Source: Candidatus Methanomethylicaceae archaeon
GTDB taxonomy: Archaea > Thermoproteota > Methanomethylicia > Methanomethylicales > Methanomethylicaceae
Length of the DNA: 64,000 nucleotides
Reading direction: 5' to 3'
Assembly (NCBI GenBank): GCA_026414165.1
Contig: JAOAJN010000002.1
Coordinates: 72,246-136,245, forward strand
The notes under the pieces are model-generated. The model was given only the letters and a program-made list of their open reading frames with translations, was not told the origin of the DNA and ran no database searches. Numbering within the stretch: position 1 is the stretch's first letter; every line of letters begins with the position of its first letter. The position numbers were made by a program, and so were the translations under genes. Of this stretch, positions 26,969 through 36,521 are shown piece by piece.

Positions 26969-28453
26969 TCAATCAACTTTTTCTTTTGGGGTTTCCTTTT
27001 TCAAAACTTCAGCCTTCTTTTCAGATCTTGAATAATGTTCCTTTATAATTGATGGGATCTCTTTTCCGATGAAGGCTATTACTGGTAATAGTTCAAGCCT
27101 ACCTGCCCACATTGCAACTATTAAGACGCTTTTTGAAAAGAGGTCCAATTGATTTACTGGATAGAAAGCAGGACCAACGTTGCTCAATGCAGAAACCACT
27201 AAAGAGAGAGCGCCAAACAAGTCGGGAATTGAAAAACTAAGCAAAACAAAAGACACAAAGACAAATAGAACATATGAAAACACGAGCGCCGATATCTTTA
27301 TGATGTATTCGTCATCTAGGACCCGTCCACCTATCTTCACAGGTATTATTGCTGAAGGAGGGAGTACAAGTTTTTCTATTTCCCTCCTGACAATTCGAAA
27401 CAAGACAACAAATCTCCATACCTTAATTCCGCCGGCTGTCGACCCTGCGCTCCCACCAATAAACATGAGAATGATGAGGATCGCCTTCGTTAGAGAAGGC
27501 CAATTATCTAAGTTGGCGCTAGTGTAACCTGTTGTGGTCAAGATCGAAATCACATTGAAGAATCCGTCGACAATACCATTGAACATGTCAATACCGTTAA
27601 GCAGTAAAAAAACGGATACGAGCAATCCTCCAAAAAGCAATACAAAGATCATAGTTTTAAACTCTGCATCTTCAACGATCTTTCTAACATCCAATTTTCC
27701 TAAATTGTAAAATAATACAAAACTGGTTGCGCCAAGTACCATGAAGAATGAAATCGTCAGTTTTATGTTTATGCCGAATTCTGCCATGCTGGTGTTTTTT
27801 GTTGAAAACCCACCAGTCGAGAGAGTAGTCATCGCATGGTTTATGGCATCAAAAGCATCAAGACCACACATGTATAGTATAAGCGCACAGACACCTGTCA
27901 AAAAACTGTAAATCAAGAGTATGTTCTTTACACTTGCTTTAACGCTGGGTGTAAACTTTTCCCTACCCTCAAGCACATAAAGTCGCCATGTACTTATGCC
28001 CCCTTTCAAAAGTATTGTGAAGAATAAGATTATTCCGACCCCGCCTATCCACTGCGTGAAGCTGCGCCAGAACAATATTGATTTAGGTATGATCTCCACA
28101 TTGTTAATAAGGGACATACCTGTTGTTGTGAAGCCCGAAACTGACTCGAAAAAAGCGTCCAGCACTCCCATGCCTATCAAAAAATAAGGAATCATGCCTA
28201 TAAGCGAGACAAAGAGCCAGCCTGTGCAAGCAATAATGATGGTTGCCTTAATCGAAAAGTCCTCTGCCAAAGGATATTTGGAGTTTAAAAACATTCCCAA
28301 AATTATGGCAACTATGCCTGGTATAAGGAAAAAAGGTATAGTGCTGTATTCCGCATAGACAAGCGCTGGTAATAAAGGTATTAGAATCATAATTCCTGTC
28401 ACGAGAAGAAGCCCAGCAAACCCCCCTATTACTTCGCGGGAGTTATAACTCAT
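26969..28453 (-). CDS. trkH: Trk-type potassium uptake channel subunit TrkH
   Basis: A 494-residue membrane protein with the four M1-P-M2 repeats of TrkH/KtrB. Selectivity loops can be seen as 'SVSGFTTTGMSL', 'TLSTGGFSTKN', 'ILTTTGYTSANL' and 'ALSNVGPAF', each with the required glycine. The helix break 'GGSAGSTAGGIKVWR' is the intramembrane gate loop. It takes up potassium together with a TrkA-type regulator, which is encoded divergently 110 bp away. Confidence 0.92.
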   Translation of the reverse strand: MSYNSREVIGGFAGLLLVTGIMILIPLLPALVYAEYSTIPFFLIPGIVAIILGMFLNSKYPLAEDFSIKATIIIACTGWLFVSLIGMIPYFLIGMGVLDAFFESVSGFTTTGMSLINNVEIIPKSILFWRSFTQWIGGVGIILFFTILLKGGISTWRLYVLEGREKFTPSVKASVKNILLIYSFLTGVCALILYMCGLDAFDAINHAMTTLSTGGFSTKNTSMAEFGINIKLTISFFMVLGATSFVLFYNLGKLDVRKIVEDAEFKTMIFVLLFGGLLVSVFLLLNGIDMFNGIVDGFFNVISILTTTGYTSANLDNWPSLTKAILIILMFIGGSAGSTAGGIKVWRFVVLFRIVRREIEKLVLPPSAIIPVKIGGRVLDDEYIIKISALVFSYVLFVFVSFVLLSFSIPDLFGALSLVVSALSNVGPAFYPVNQLDLFSKSVLIVAMWAGRLELLPVIAFIGKEIPSIIKEHYSRSEKKAEVLKKETPKEKVD

Positions 28454-28562
28454 AATATATCACTTGGTTTGACCAATAGCAAATTTTTTAACCCTGGGGT
28501 CTTTTACTTCAACCACTTGTATTTAAGTATAAAAGTCTCCGCCTAATGAAGGTAATATTGCT

Positions 28563-29231
28563 ATGAAGGCAATTATTGCAGGTGTTGGCAGAACCGGTAA
28601 AATCCTAATAAGGGAATTGAAGGAAAACGGCAATGATGTGGCAGTGATAGACATAGATGCGGACAAATGCAAAGAAGTCTCTCATGAATTTGACATCCTA
28701 GTGTTTAAGGGAGATATAACTGACATAGATGATCTCAGTAAGATCAATATCAATGAATATGAGATCTTCATATCGGTGACGGGTAGCGACGAAAAAAACA
28801 TACTGGGATGTTTATTGGCAAAGGATCTTGGAATACAGAAGGTTATTGCCAGAGTGAGTGACCCTCGGCTTTCTAAGATCGCAGGCAAACTGGGCATAAA
28901 CCACACTATATGTCCGGAAGAGGCTGCTGCAGAGAAGATCCTACAAATAACCAAAGAAAGCGACACTCTTACGTCTGAAGAAAAAACACCTCAGGCGTTA
29001 CATAGTCTTGGCGTCAGGAGGGTGCGAGTAAAAGTAGGTAAAAACGCTCCTGTGATTGGTATGCAAATAGGCGATCTACCTCTTAGGAACGAGTGGATGA
29101 TAGTGCGCGTGAAGGATGAAAATGACCGATTCATACCCGTTGATGCCTCTCTGAAAATACAATCGGATTTTGTGCTGGATATGCTCGTCAAAGAGAGCGC
29201 CTTAGAAGCAGTCAAAGCACTATTTTCCTGA
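28563..29231 (+). CDS. trkA: TrkA-type NAD-binding potassium uptake regulator
   Basis: A 222-residue RCK protein: an N-terminal Rossmann domain with GVGRTGKIL at residues 7-15 and an acidic residue ending strand 2 ('VAVIDID'), then a C-terminal RCK_C domain (about 140-215, 'GVRRVRVKVGKNAPVIGMQIGDLPLR'). It binds nucleotide and gates the TrkH channel encoded divergently. The shared promoter region contains TATA-like TATTTAAGTATAAA near 28520. Confidence 0.92.
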   Translation: MKAIIAGVGRTGKILIRELKENGNDVAVIDIDADKCKEVSHEFDILVFKGDITDIDDLSKININEYEIFISVTGSDEKNILGCLLAKDLGIQKVIARVSDPRLSKIAGKLGINHTICPEEAAAEKILQITKESDTLTSEEKTPQALHSLGVRRVRVKVGKNAPVIGMQIGDLPLRNEWMIVRVKDENDRFIPVDASLKIQSDFVLDMLVKESALEAVKALFS

Positions 29232-29309
29232 AAATTATTAACGAATTAAGATAAATTAGTGAATGCTTCAATTTTTATATTTTAATTTATATTAATTTAA
29301 TTCTTTATG

Positions 29310-29987
29310 TTATTTCTTATATAGCTCTACCCACTTGGGGCAATCGTATTTCTTCTCAGGGCATACTTTTCTTGTTACGCAGAACGGTCCTGCATTATCG
29401 AATATGTGAGGGGCAACCTGTTTGACTAATGACAACATCTCCTCGGCCAGCCTTCTTATCTCCCACTGGGCTGAGAGGCAGCACCTCAGCTCAAAGAAAT
29501 TCATAAGAGATCTGGCATTCATAGTGACCACGATCTTTGTTGGAGTGGCTTGTGGAAGAATATACCTTGCATCTTCAGCCGGAACGCCCTTTTCAAGAAG
29601 GTTCTTATAACAACTTTTGCAGACTTCTAAAACCTCATGAAACTCTCTTCTCAGACCATCATCTCTGTTAATACTCTCTGGAACGATGAACTCAATCTCA
29701 TCTAGCTTTACGTACCTCTGACTCTGCTGAGAGTATGACGCGATCCTGTGCCGAACCAATTGATGACTGCAGGCCCTCGATATGCCCTCTATAGCAAAGG
29801 TGAAGCTTGCATGCTCCAAAACAGAGAGATGCCCGCTCTCTATCACCTTCCTTAGTAACCTTTGGATGTCTGCGTCGCCAAGATCTCTTAGAGCCTTGGT
29901 TGCACTGAATTTTGAATAACACTGTCTGGCAGATGCAGCAACGACCCTCTCTGGATCAGGTGTAAAGGATAAAAGTGTTACCTTCAA
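29310..29987 (-). CDS. thyX: FAD-dependent thymidylate synthase ThyX
   Basis: A 225-residue flavin-dependent thymidylate synthase. The ThyX signature RHRX7S is at residues 79-89 (RHRIASYSQQS), and 'SGHLSVLEHASFTFAIEGISRA' and 'RYILPQATPTKIVVTMNARSLMNFFELR' complete the FAD and dUMP sites. It makes dTMP from dUMP with methylene-tetrahydrofolate (or an archaeal C1 carrier) and NADPH. A C-terminal 'CPEKKYDCPKW' resembles a small metal-binding tail. Confidence 0.95.
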   Translation of the reverse strand: MKVTLLSFTPDPERVVAASARQCYSKFSATKALRDLGDADIQRLLRKVIESGHLSVLEHASFTFAIEGISRACSHQLVRHRIASYSQQSQRYVKLDEIEFIVPESINRDDGLRREFHEVLEVCKSCYKNLLEKGVPAEDARYILPQATPTKIVVTMNARSLMNFFELRCCLSAQWEIRRLAEEMLSLVKQVAPHIFDNAGPFCVTRKVCPEKKYDCPKWVELYKK

Positions 29988-30089
29988 GCATCCTCGCCGA
30001 ATAGCATCTATGCATCTTTGTTTTAAAAGTTAACCATTCATTACACACCATCACATAATTTCAATAGCGGTGTTAATATCACCCACAGC

Positions 30090-30722
30090 TCATTTCGATT
30101 TTTTCCTCAACATAAACTTTATGTACGCTATAACGCCGTTCTTTTCTATATACTGAGTTGCCTCGATCCAATTGATCTTGTATATAACCCACGTCATGAG
30201 TAGCATAAATGTGACTGAAACAGCTATAGTGAGTAACGGATCCCCATTCCCAATAAAGATCTTTGCATATTCAAATGAATATTTTGCAGTATATGCGACG
30301 ATCATGCCTAAGGTCAATTTACCTAATAGTAGAGCCACAAAAAATCTTTTGAAGTTGTACTTGATTATCCCGAAAGGCATTACTATTATGTCGTCTGGAA
30401 GAGGCAAAGAAGAAAATAAATAGACTGCAATAACTCCATATTTCCCCAGCAGGTTACCGAAACATTCTAGTTCCTTCTTCTTCTTTTCGTCTAGAACCGC
30501 CCTCCCGCCCCTTCCTATTGCATAGGACACACATTTTCCTAGGCTTGCGCCGATGCCCACCGTGATGCCCACAAAAAATGGTTCTAAAATATGAGAGAGT
30601 AAAAAAATCGGTATTAAATATGGGACCGGCAAGAAGGGCACAAGATTGCCGAGTATGGATATAGTGAAGGTTCCCAAATAACCGTATTCGAGCAGGGACT
30701 CGAGCAAAGTCAAATTCATCAT
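30090..30722 (-). CDS. DedA / SNARE-associated (VTT) family membrane protein
   Basis: A 210-residue membrane protein with about five helices. 'GNLVPFLPVPYLIPIFLLS', 'GASLGKCVSYAIGRGGR' and 'SSLPLPDDIIVMPFGIIKYNFKRFF' are the conserved re-entrant loop and glycine/arginine features of DedA/VTT proteins, which are linked to lipid flipping and membrane homeostasis. Single-gene unit. Confidence 0.75.
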   Translation of the reverse strand: MMNLTLLESLLEYGYLGTFTISILGNLVPFLPVPYLIPIFLLSHILEPFFVGITVGIGASLGKCVSYAIGRGGRAVLDEKKKKELECFGNLLGKYGVIAVYLFSSLPLPDDIIVMPFGIIKYNFKRFFVALLLGKLTLGMIVAYTAKYSFEYAKIFIGNGDPLLTIAVSVTFMLLMTWVIYKINWIEATQYIEKNGVIAYIKFMLRKKSK

Positions 30723-30957
30723 CTTCCTCAGTGGATGGTGGTATACCCATTATCCTTGCCTCCCCTTAATATAATGAACTCTTCGGTTTTTGATCAAGGT
30801 TTTTAATTAATATTCGATTGATTTCACAAGCTGTATGATTAAAGGAGCTTTTTAAGTGTCAAATACTGGCTCAAATTCGAGTCCAGACCAAACAACCTAA
30901 ATCCTTATACATAACGTATAACATCAACATAAATATCATTGGTAGGAAGGATCGATT

Positions 30958-31698
30958 TTGCATATGGTTCAAAGGCAATCTATTGAGGAAGAGGATCTAT
31001 CTGAATGTGTAATTGTTGCCATAGACCTTTGGAAGATCTACCGCTTAGGCAAGGTAGAGTACCCTGCCCTACGGGGCATTAATATGCGAATAAGGAGGGG
31101 CGAGTTCGTTGCAGTTGTTGGACCTTCTGGGAGTGGCAAGTCGACCCTACTAAACCTCTTTGGTGCTCTAGACAGGCCCACAAGGGGCAAGGTAATAATA
31201 GACGGCGTTGAGATCTCCGCATTGAGAAGCGACCAGTTGGCAGAACTTCGCAACAAAAAGTTGGGCTTCGTTTTTCAAACCTTCAACCTAATACCTTATA
31301 TGAGCGCCGTGGACAATGTGGAAGTGCCCATGATAGCCTCGGGGCTCTCGCCTAAGGAGAGGCGTGCTAGAGCCATGGAATTACTTGCTCTGGTGGGGCT
31401 AAATGGCTTTGAGAAGAACAGACCTAATGAGTTGAGTGGCGGTCAGCAGCAAAGAGTTGCCATAGCGAGGGCGCTTGCAAATGACCCGCAGATAATCCTA
31501 GCGGACGAGCCGACAGGCAACCTAGACTCAAAGTCCGCTGCGGAGGTAATAGATGTGTTACATAATTTAAATAAGAAAGGTGTGACAATTATAATGGTCA
31601 CGCACAACCTCGGTCTCATAAAGCATTGTCATAGAGTCCTTTGGATGAAGGATGGACTGGTTGAAAAGGAGGTAAAACAAATTGTCGCAGAACTATGA
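30958..31698 (+). CDS. ABC transporter ATP-binding protein (MacB/LolD type)
   Basis: A 246-residue ATPase with Walker A GPSGSGKST near residue 57, the Q-loop in 'FVFQTFNLIPYMSAVDNVEVP', signature LSGGQQQR near 160, and Walker B IILADEPTGNLD. The 'TFNLIPYMSAVDNVE' stretch is typical of MacB/LolD. The start is a TTG behind AGGAAGGAT, with an ATG two codons later as alternative. A TATA box (TTATACATA, near 30903) precedes the three-gene operon, whose members overlap by a few bases. Confidence 0.92.
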   Translation: MHMVQRQSIEEEDLSECVIVAIDLWKIYRLGKVEYPALRGINMRIRRGEFVAVVGPSGSGKSTLLNLFGALDRPTRGKVIIDGVEISALRSDQLAELRNKKLGFVFQTFNLIPYMSAVDNVEVPMIASGLSPKERRARAMELLALVGLNGFEKNRPNELSGGQQQRVAIARALANDPQIILADEPTGNLDSKSAAEVIDVLHNLNKKGVTIIMVTHNLGLIKHCHRVLWMKDGLVEKEVKQIVAEL

Positions 31699-33694
31699 AA
31701 AAAGAAGCCTCAAGGTAACAATATTTATTTTATGTGCTTTTTTGGTAACTTTCCCTCTCTTTAGTGTTCAGATTGTTATTTCCGCCCCTCCTAACCTGAA
31801 CGTGAGTATTGACAATGCGACTCTCACGGCGGGTACCAACAACCAAGTATACTTGACGATAAAGAACCTCGGCGATACTACTGCATTGCAAATCTGGGTT
31901 AGCCTATCGCTTCCAGCTTCTGCCACTGGTGGTGCACTGATGATCCTTAACGGGAGCGATGGACGCTGGTACATTGATAGTCTTGCATCGGCAGAGTCGC
32001 AATCCATTCCTGTAACAATATACGTTAGCCCGAGCGCTGCAGGGAGCACATATCAACTTACCGTAACATTGAGTTACCAGTATTACGGCTCCAGAACTGA
32101 GACGAGAACCATCGGCGTTTATGTCACCCCCTTAACGGTGCAGGGGGCAGTTCTATCCGCGTCTTTTTCTCCCTATACTCTGGATTTTGGTAAGAACAAC
32201 GAGGTCTTGTTAAAGATAAAAAATGTTGGTGATGCCGATGCCAAACTTATTTCTGTAACCCTAACAATGCCTGGTGCAACATCTGGCACATCTCCCCTGT
32301 CATTGATCGGAAGCGATGGAAGATGGAATTTCGAGTCTATAAGACCTGGTGAGGAAGTTGCAATACCTCTGACATTATATGCCTCGGCTTCCTCAGCTGG
32401 TCAGACATACCAGTTACCCATTTCATTATCCTATTCTGACTACATCCGAACAAAGTCTGAGACCCGGTACTTAACAATTGTCATTCCGTTCAGCACCTCA
32501 CCATCTGTAAATTTTGAAGTAAGTGTGGTGCCGCAGGATCTAAAGGCGGGGGAGACGAACAGGCTCAGCATTCAGTTGTACAATAAGGGGGATAGCGATG
32601 CCTCCTACGTTCAAGTTGTCTTGAATATGCCGCCGTCCACCGCCTCAGGCTTACCAATGATCTTGCAAGGCTCTGATGGGCGCTGGCTTATAGATAAGAT
32701 CGCGGCGGGTGCATCCGTCAATTTGGAGGCAGACGTCTATGTCAGTCCTTCGGCATCGGGAATCGCGTATCAAGCCTCGGTTGCCATGACCTACTACGAT
32801 TCGTTGTCAAGGAGTAAGCAGGAGACTAGGTATCTCTCACTAAACGTTCCTGCAGTCTATTCTCCCTTGGCAGTAATCGACATTAGTATAAGTAAAAACG
32901 AGCTCAGGTCAGGAGATATAAACGAGCTGAATCTAACGGTTAAGAATTTAGGAGACGGAGCGGCCAGCTCCTTAGTAGTTTCACTCACTATTCCAGGGGC
33001 ACAGAGTGTTACTACATCTATGGCACTCTTGGGAAGTGACGGGAGTTGGTATATAGGCAACCTGCATCCAGGGGAGAGTGCCATAATACCTCTGAAGATC
33101 TTTGTCTCACCATCTGCGTCGGGAACCCTAACAACTTTTACCGTGACAACCTCTTACACTGATGTAAATTTAAAGAGTAAGCAACAGGTCAACTATTTGG
33201 GCATGGTGGTAAGGGGTGTGGTCGACTTGGTGGTTCTGGACTCCTCAACTTTTCCGTCTCAGATCACGCTCGGAAAGCCATTTTCAATAACAGTAAGCCT
33301 TATCAATCTTGGGACCACCACAGCACAGAGCGTCATGGTCACTCCCAGTGCCAGCCAAGGGCTTCAGCCATCAGGCTATGATAAGGTCTTTCTGGGAGAT
33401 TTGGCAGTCAACGTTCCATCGTCCTTCACACTCACATACTCTGCCACGAATATTACAACAGGCAAATATGCATTAAATTTGGAGTACAGTTATAGGGACA
33501 ATCTAGGTCAGAAACTTACGGGCATACTCAACGTTCCAGTAAACATAGTGGTTAGCACCACAAATGCAAGCTCAACTAACAGTTCTACTGGATCCACATC
33601 TGCGGTTATGCTTAATCCGATATACATTACAATTGTTTTAGTTCTCGTAGTAATAGCAGCAGTTTTCATCTATTTCAAGAAGCGCAGGTCTTGA
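31682..33694 (+). CDS. Surface protein with CARDB/S-layer-type repeats, part of a MacB-type ABC system
   Basis: A 670-residue exported protein: signal sequence at about residues 10-33, then four copies of a repeat of about 120 residues (start 'GxNNxVxLxIKNLGD', middle 'GSDGRWYIDxLxxGExxxIPLxIYVSPSASG', end 'SYxYxxxxxSETRYL'), a fifth shorter CARDB-like domain, a Ser/Thr-rich linker and one C-terminal transmembrane helix with a KKRRS tail. It is thus anchored outside the cell. Its gene overlaps the ATPase gene and ends inside the start of the permease gene, so it replaces the periplasmic adaptor that bacterial MacB systems use. Ligand unknown. Confidence 0.8.
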   Translation: MSQNYEKRSLKVTIFILCAFLVTFPLFSVQIVISAPPNLNVSIDNATLTAGTNNQVYLTIKNLGDTTALQIWVSLSLPASATGGALMILNGSDGRWYIDSLASAESQSIPVTIYVSPSAAGSTYQLTVTLSYQYYGSRTETRTIGVYVTPLTVQGAVLSASFSPYTLDFGKNNEVLLKIKNVGDADAKLISVTLTMPGATSGTSPLSLIGSDGRWNFESIRPGEEVAIPLTLYASASSAGQTYQLPISLSYSDYIRTKSETRYLTIVIPFSTSPSVNFEVSVVPQDLKAGETNRLSIQLYNKGDSDASYVQVVLNMPPSTASGLPMILQGSDGRWLIDKIAAGASVNLEADVYVSPSASGIAYQASVAMTYYDSLSRSKQETRYLSLNVPAVYSPLAVIDISISKNELRSGDINELNLTVKNLGDGAASSLVVSLTIPGAQSVTTSMALLGSDGSWYIGNLHPGESAIIPLKIFVSPSASGTLTTFTVTTSYTDVNLKSKQQVNYLGMVVRGVVDLVVLDSSTFPSQITLGKPFSITVSLINLGTTTAQSVMVTPSASQGLQPSGYDKVFLGDLAVNVPSSFTLTYSATNITTGKYALNLEYSYRDNLGQKLTGILNVPVNIVVSTTNASSTNSSTGSTSAVMLNPIYITIVLVLVVIAAVFIYFKKRRS

Positions 33695-34911
33695 AGATGC
33701 GAGCGACTGATATATTAAAGTGGGGAATCAGGGGAATACGAGAGCGGAAGCTTAGGGCAGCGCTTACCATACTCGGAATAATGGTGGGGACCGCTGCAGT
33801 AATTGCTCTGGTCTCGCAGACCGAAGGCATCCAATCTAGCATAGTCGACCAAATGAATAAACTCGGTCCGAGCACAATAAGCTTGAGACCTGCAACAGGA
33901 ACCGTGATATTGACTGAGAAGGATGTGAATAGAATTCTGCAGATCCCAAATGTCGAGCTCGTTATACCCGTTGTGACCTCTACTGTAAGGCTCTATGGAA
34001 CCCAATCCTCGAGAACCGTTCAGCTTGTTGGAATAGATCCATCACAATTCGGAATACTTGTCTCAGGATATGAAATGGAGGAAGGGCGTCTATATCAGCC
34101 CCTCAGCTATTCGGAGGTTGTGGTCGGGGCGAACGTTCATCAGCCGCAGGATTTGACCTCGCCCTTTGTGAACGTAGGACAAACAGCAACAATAGAGTCG
34201 ATAACAAGATCCACAAGAATGGTCGCAAGCGTAGTCGGGTCTCTAACACCATATGGTATGACTGCGCTTGTCTCTGTAGATGACAGCATTTTCATGTCAT
34301 TGAAGGGCGCTTCGAATTTTTTGGGCAGGACGAGCTACTCAGCCCTCTTCGTGAGGGCAACGGATCCGGAGGCTGTAGACGGCGTTGTTGGAAACATCAG
34401 GGCGATTTATGGGAACACTCTGAATATAATGACTGTGAAGCAGATAACTCAGATCGTTACATCGATAACAGGCATGTTGACTGTACTCCTTGGATCGATT
34501 GCTGCGATCTCCCTCTTCGTGGCTGGTCTAGGCATAATGAACATAATGTTTGTTTCGGTAATTGAGAGGACCAGGGAGATAGGCGTCCTAAAGGCCCTAG
34601 GGTTCAAAGACCGGAACATACTTTCAATATTCCTATCGGAGGCGGGAGTTGTTGGATTGGTGGGCGGAATACTTGGTATAGCTGTGGGCTCAGCAATATC
34701 CTATCTAATGCCATTGCTAGTCTCTAGGGGTTTTGCATCGCAATCTGCTCAGTTTGGTGGTGCCAACTCCTTTTCATACCTTCCAGTGATAAGGCCTGAG
34801 ATGGCACTTCTTGTTTTCTTCTTTGCCATCGCAGTTAGCCTACTTGCAGGCCTGTATCCAGCGAGAAGAGCATCGAAAATGGATCCTGTTGTAGCGCTTA
34901 GACATGAGTGA
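33691..34911 (+). CDS. MacB/FtsX-type ABC transporter permease
   Basis: A 406-residue permease with one N-terminal helix (around residues 20-40, 'RAALTILGIMVGTAAVIALVSQ'), a large extracytoplasmic MacB-type domain (about 45-265) and three C-terminal helices with the coupling sequence 'ERTREIGVLKALGFKDRNIL'. This is the mechanotransmission fold rather than a channel. With the preceding ATPase and repeat protein it forms a complete system acting on something at or outside the membrane. Confidence 0.9.
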   Translation: MKMRATDILKWGIRGIRERKLRAALTILGIMVGTAAVIALVSQTEGIQSSIVDQMNKLGPSTISLRPATGTVILTEKDVNRILQIPNVELVIPVVTSTVRLYGTQSSRTVQLVGIDPSQFGILVSGYEMEEGRLYQPLSYSEVVVGANVHQPQDLTSPFVNVGQTATIESITRSTRMVASVVGSLTPYGMTALVSVDDSIFMSLKGASNFLGRTSYSALFVRATDPEAVDGVVGNIRAIYGNTLNIMTVKQITQIVTSITGMLTVLLGSIAAISLFVAGLGIMNIMFVSVIERTREIGVLKALGFKDRNILSIFLSEAGVVGLVGGILGIAVGSAISYLMPLLVSRGFASQSAQFGGANSFSYLPVIRPEMALLVFFFAIAVSLLAGLYPARRASKMDPVVALRHE

Positions 34912-35006
34912 TAATAGTATTGATCGTGATTATGATCATCCTTATAACAACTCTTAGTTATAGTCTTTTGCTGAACCGCAGTACAAGGATTTTACGGTGG
35001 TGTTGA

Positions 35007-35471
35007 TTGAGGGAGTACCCTGAACGACCTTTAGTAGGCGTTGGTGTGATCCTGATCAGGGATCAGCAGATTTTGCTTGTTAAGAGAGGACATGAGCCGA
35101 ACAAAGGGCTTTGGTCAATTCCTGGTGGACTAATAAAGCTAGGTGAGACTGCCGAAGAGGCGGCGATTAGGGAGGTTAAAGAGGAGACAGGACTTGAGGT
35201 ATCATTAGGAGCGGTCGCAGGAATCTTCAACGTCATTATAAAAGAAGGAAACTCTAAGATCAAGTATCATTATGTGATAATAGACTACTTCGGCGAGGTT
35301 ACTGGCGGTACATTGAGACATGGAACTGATGTGACAGATGCTAGATGGTTTGAGATTAATGAACTAAACAATATAGAGACCTCGCCCACTGTAAAAAAAG
35401 TCGTAGAGCTATTTTATAGCTCTGCTTGTAATGTAAAAAACCATAAATTAAGTAGAATTATTGACATTTAA
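35007..35471 (+). CDS. Nudix hydrolase
   Basis: A 154-residue Nudix protein. The Nudix box GGLIKLGETAEEAAIREVKE continuing to ETGLEV sits at about residues 38-62 and fits GX5EX7REUXEEXGU with all catalytic glutamates present. Preceding 'GVGVILIRDQQILLVKRGHEPNKGLWSIPGG' suggests the ADP-ribose pyrophosphatase or MutT-like branch, but the substrate is open. The TTG start has GGTGGTG upstream. Confidence 0.85.
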   Translation: MREYPERPLVGVGVILIRDQQILLVKRGHEPNKGLWSIPGGLIKLGETAEEAAIREVKEETGLEVSLGAVAGIFNVIIKEGNSKIKYHYVIIDYFGEVTGGTLRHGTDVTDARWFEINELNNIETSPTVKKVVELFYSSACNVKNHKLSRIIDI

Positions 35472-35559
35472 AATAATTTAAACCACAAACTTCAAAAATT
35501 GTCTCACAGAATTGAGGCAGAGTAGTTGAAATAAAACCAATAGAAAATCAAAATTAAGC

Positions 35560-35582
35560 AAAAACAGAAAAAAATAAAAAAG
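35560..35582 (-). terminator. Poly-T terminator of the 2-oxoacid oxidoreductase operon
   Basis: On the minus strand directly past the beta-subunit stop codon the sequence is CCCC followed by runs of five, seven and five T separated by single bases. Confidence 0.5.
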
Positions 35583-35587
35583 GGGAT

Positions 35588-36517
35588 TTATTCGATGCCT
35601 AGCTGCTTGCAAGCAGCATCCACTTGTTCCTGTATATATCTGTAGTCGATTTCTCTTAGGTGTGCAAATCTGCCTTGAAGTTTCAAGTATTCGGATACGG
35701 GCTTTCTCTTAGGCGGCTTGTAGGACAGTTTAAACTGCCCGTCCTCTATCTCGTAAAGCGCCCACATTCCCGTATCTACCGCAAGTCGACCAACTCTCAC
35801 TAGCAGCTCTGGCGAGAACTTCCAACCCTTGGGGCATGGCGTGTGTATTTGGACGTATGCAGGTCCTTTGACGGCTAGACCTTTCCTTATCTTAGTCATC
35901 AAGTCGAATGGGAACGAAGTGCTAGCTGTTGCAATGTATCGCACATTGGGGTGACCGGCCGCGATCATCTTCGGCAGGTCCTTCTTCACCCTGACGTTTC
36001 CAAGCCTCAGCATCTTGCCTGGAGGAGTGAATGTCGTCCATGCACCCCATGGGGTGAGGCTTGACGCTTGGATACCGGTGTTGGCATAGGATTCGTTGTC
36101 ATAGGTCACTATCAGGTGGTCATGTCCAGAGAGCATTGCGCCAGAAATCGCTGCAAGACCGATGTCGGCAGCACCACCGTCACCTGCCAGACCAATTACG
36201 TGGATCTCTTCTTTCTTAATCTTGCCCTTGCGCATCATTGCTTTGTAGGCTGCGGCTGCCCCGCATACTGCAGAACCGATTCCTCCCAGCTGGGCATGCA
36301 TCCATGGTATTGCCCACGGTGTTGTATTGTAGCTGCAGTTGGCAACGTACATGCATCCTGTTGCTGTTATACAGATTGCCCTTGGACCAGCAGCTTTGGC
36401 CAAAAATTTACATGCAAGAGCCGGACCGCATCCTTGACAGGTTCTGTGTCCTGCTACATAGTATTCCTCTTTCGGAGTGTCCTTGAGCGTCCTTATTTCT
36501 AATTTCTCCCAACTCAT
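35588..36517 (-). CDS. porB: 2-oxoacid:ferredoxin oxidoreductase beta subunit
   Basis: A 309-residue thiamine-diphosphate subunit. Visible are the CxxC of the [4Fe-4S] site in 'HRTCQGCGPALACKFL', a third cysteine in 'TATGCMYVANC', a fourth in 'IHTPCPKGW', and the TPP/Mg motif GDGGAADIGLAAISGAMLSG followed by 'YDNESYANTG'. It carries the catalytic TPP and the proximal iron-sulfur cluster. It is the last gene of a five-gene operon, four bases after the alpha subunit. Substrate preference is discussed under the alpha subunit. Confidence 0.92.
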   Translation of the reverse strand: MSWEKLEIRTLKDTPKEEYYVAGHRTCQGCGPALACKFLAKAAGPRAICITATGCMYVANCSYNTTPWAIPWMHAQLGGIGSAVCGAAAAYKAMMRKGKIKKEEIHVIGLAGDGGAADIGLAAISGAMLSGHDHLIVTYDNESYANTGIQASSLTPWGAWTTFTPPGKMLRLGNVRVKKDLPKMIAAGHPNVRYIATASTSFPFDLMTKIRKGLAVKGPAYVQIHTPCPKGWKFSPELLVRVGRLAVDTGMWALYEIEDGQFKLSYKPPKRKPVSEYLKLQGRFAHLREIDYRYIQEQVDAACKQLGIE

Positions 36518-36521
36518 ATTC

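Noticed and set aside
30880..30900. tRNA-like T-arm motif (AATTCGAGTCC)
   Set aside because: No matching acceptor, D or anticodon arms within 90 bases upstream, and no complementary 5' end; taken as chance.
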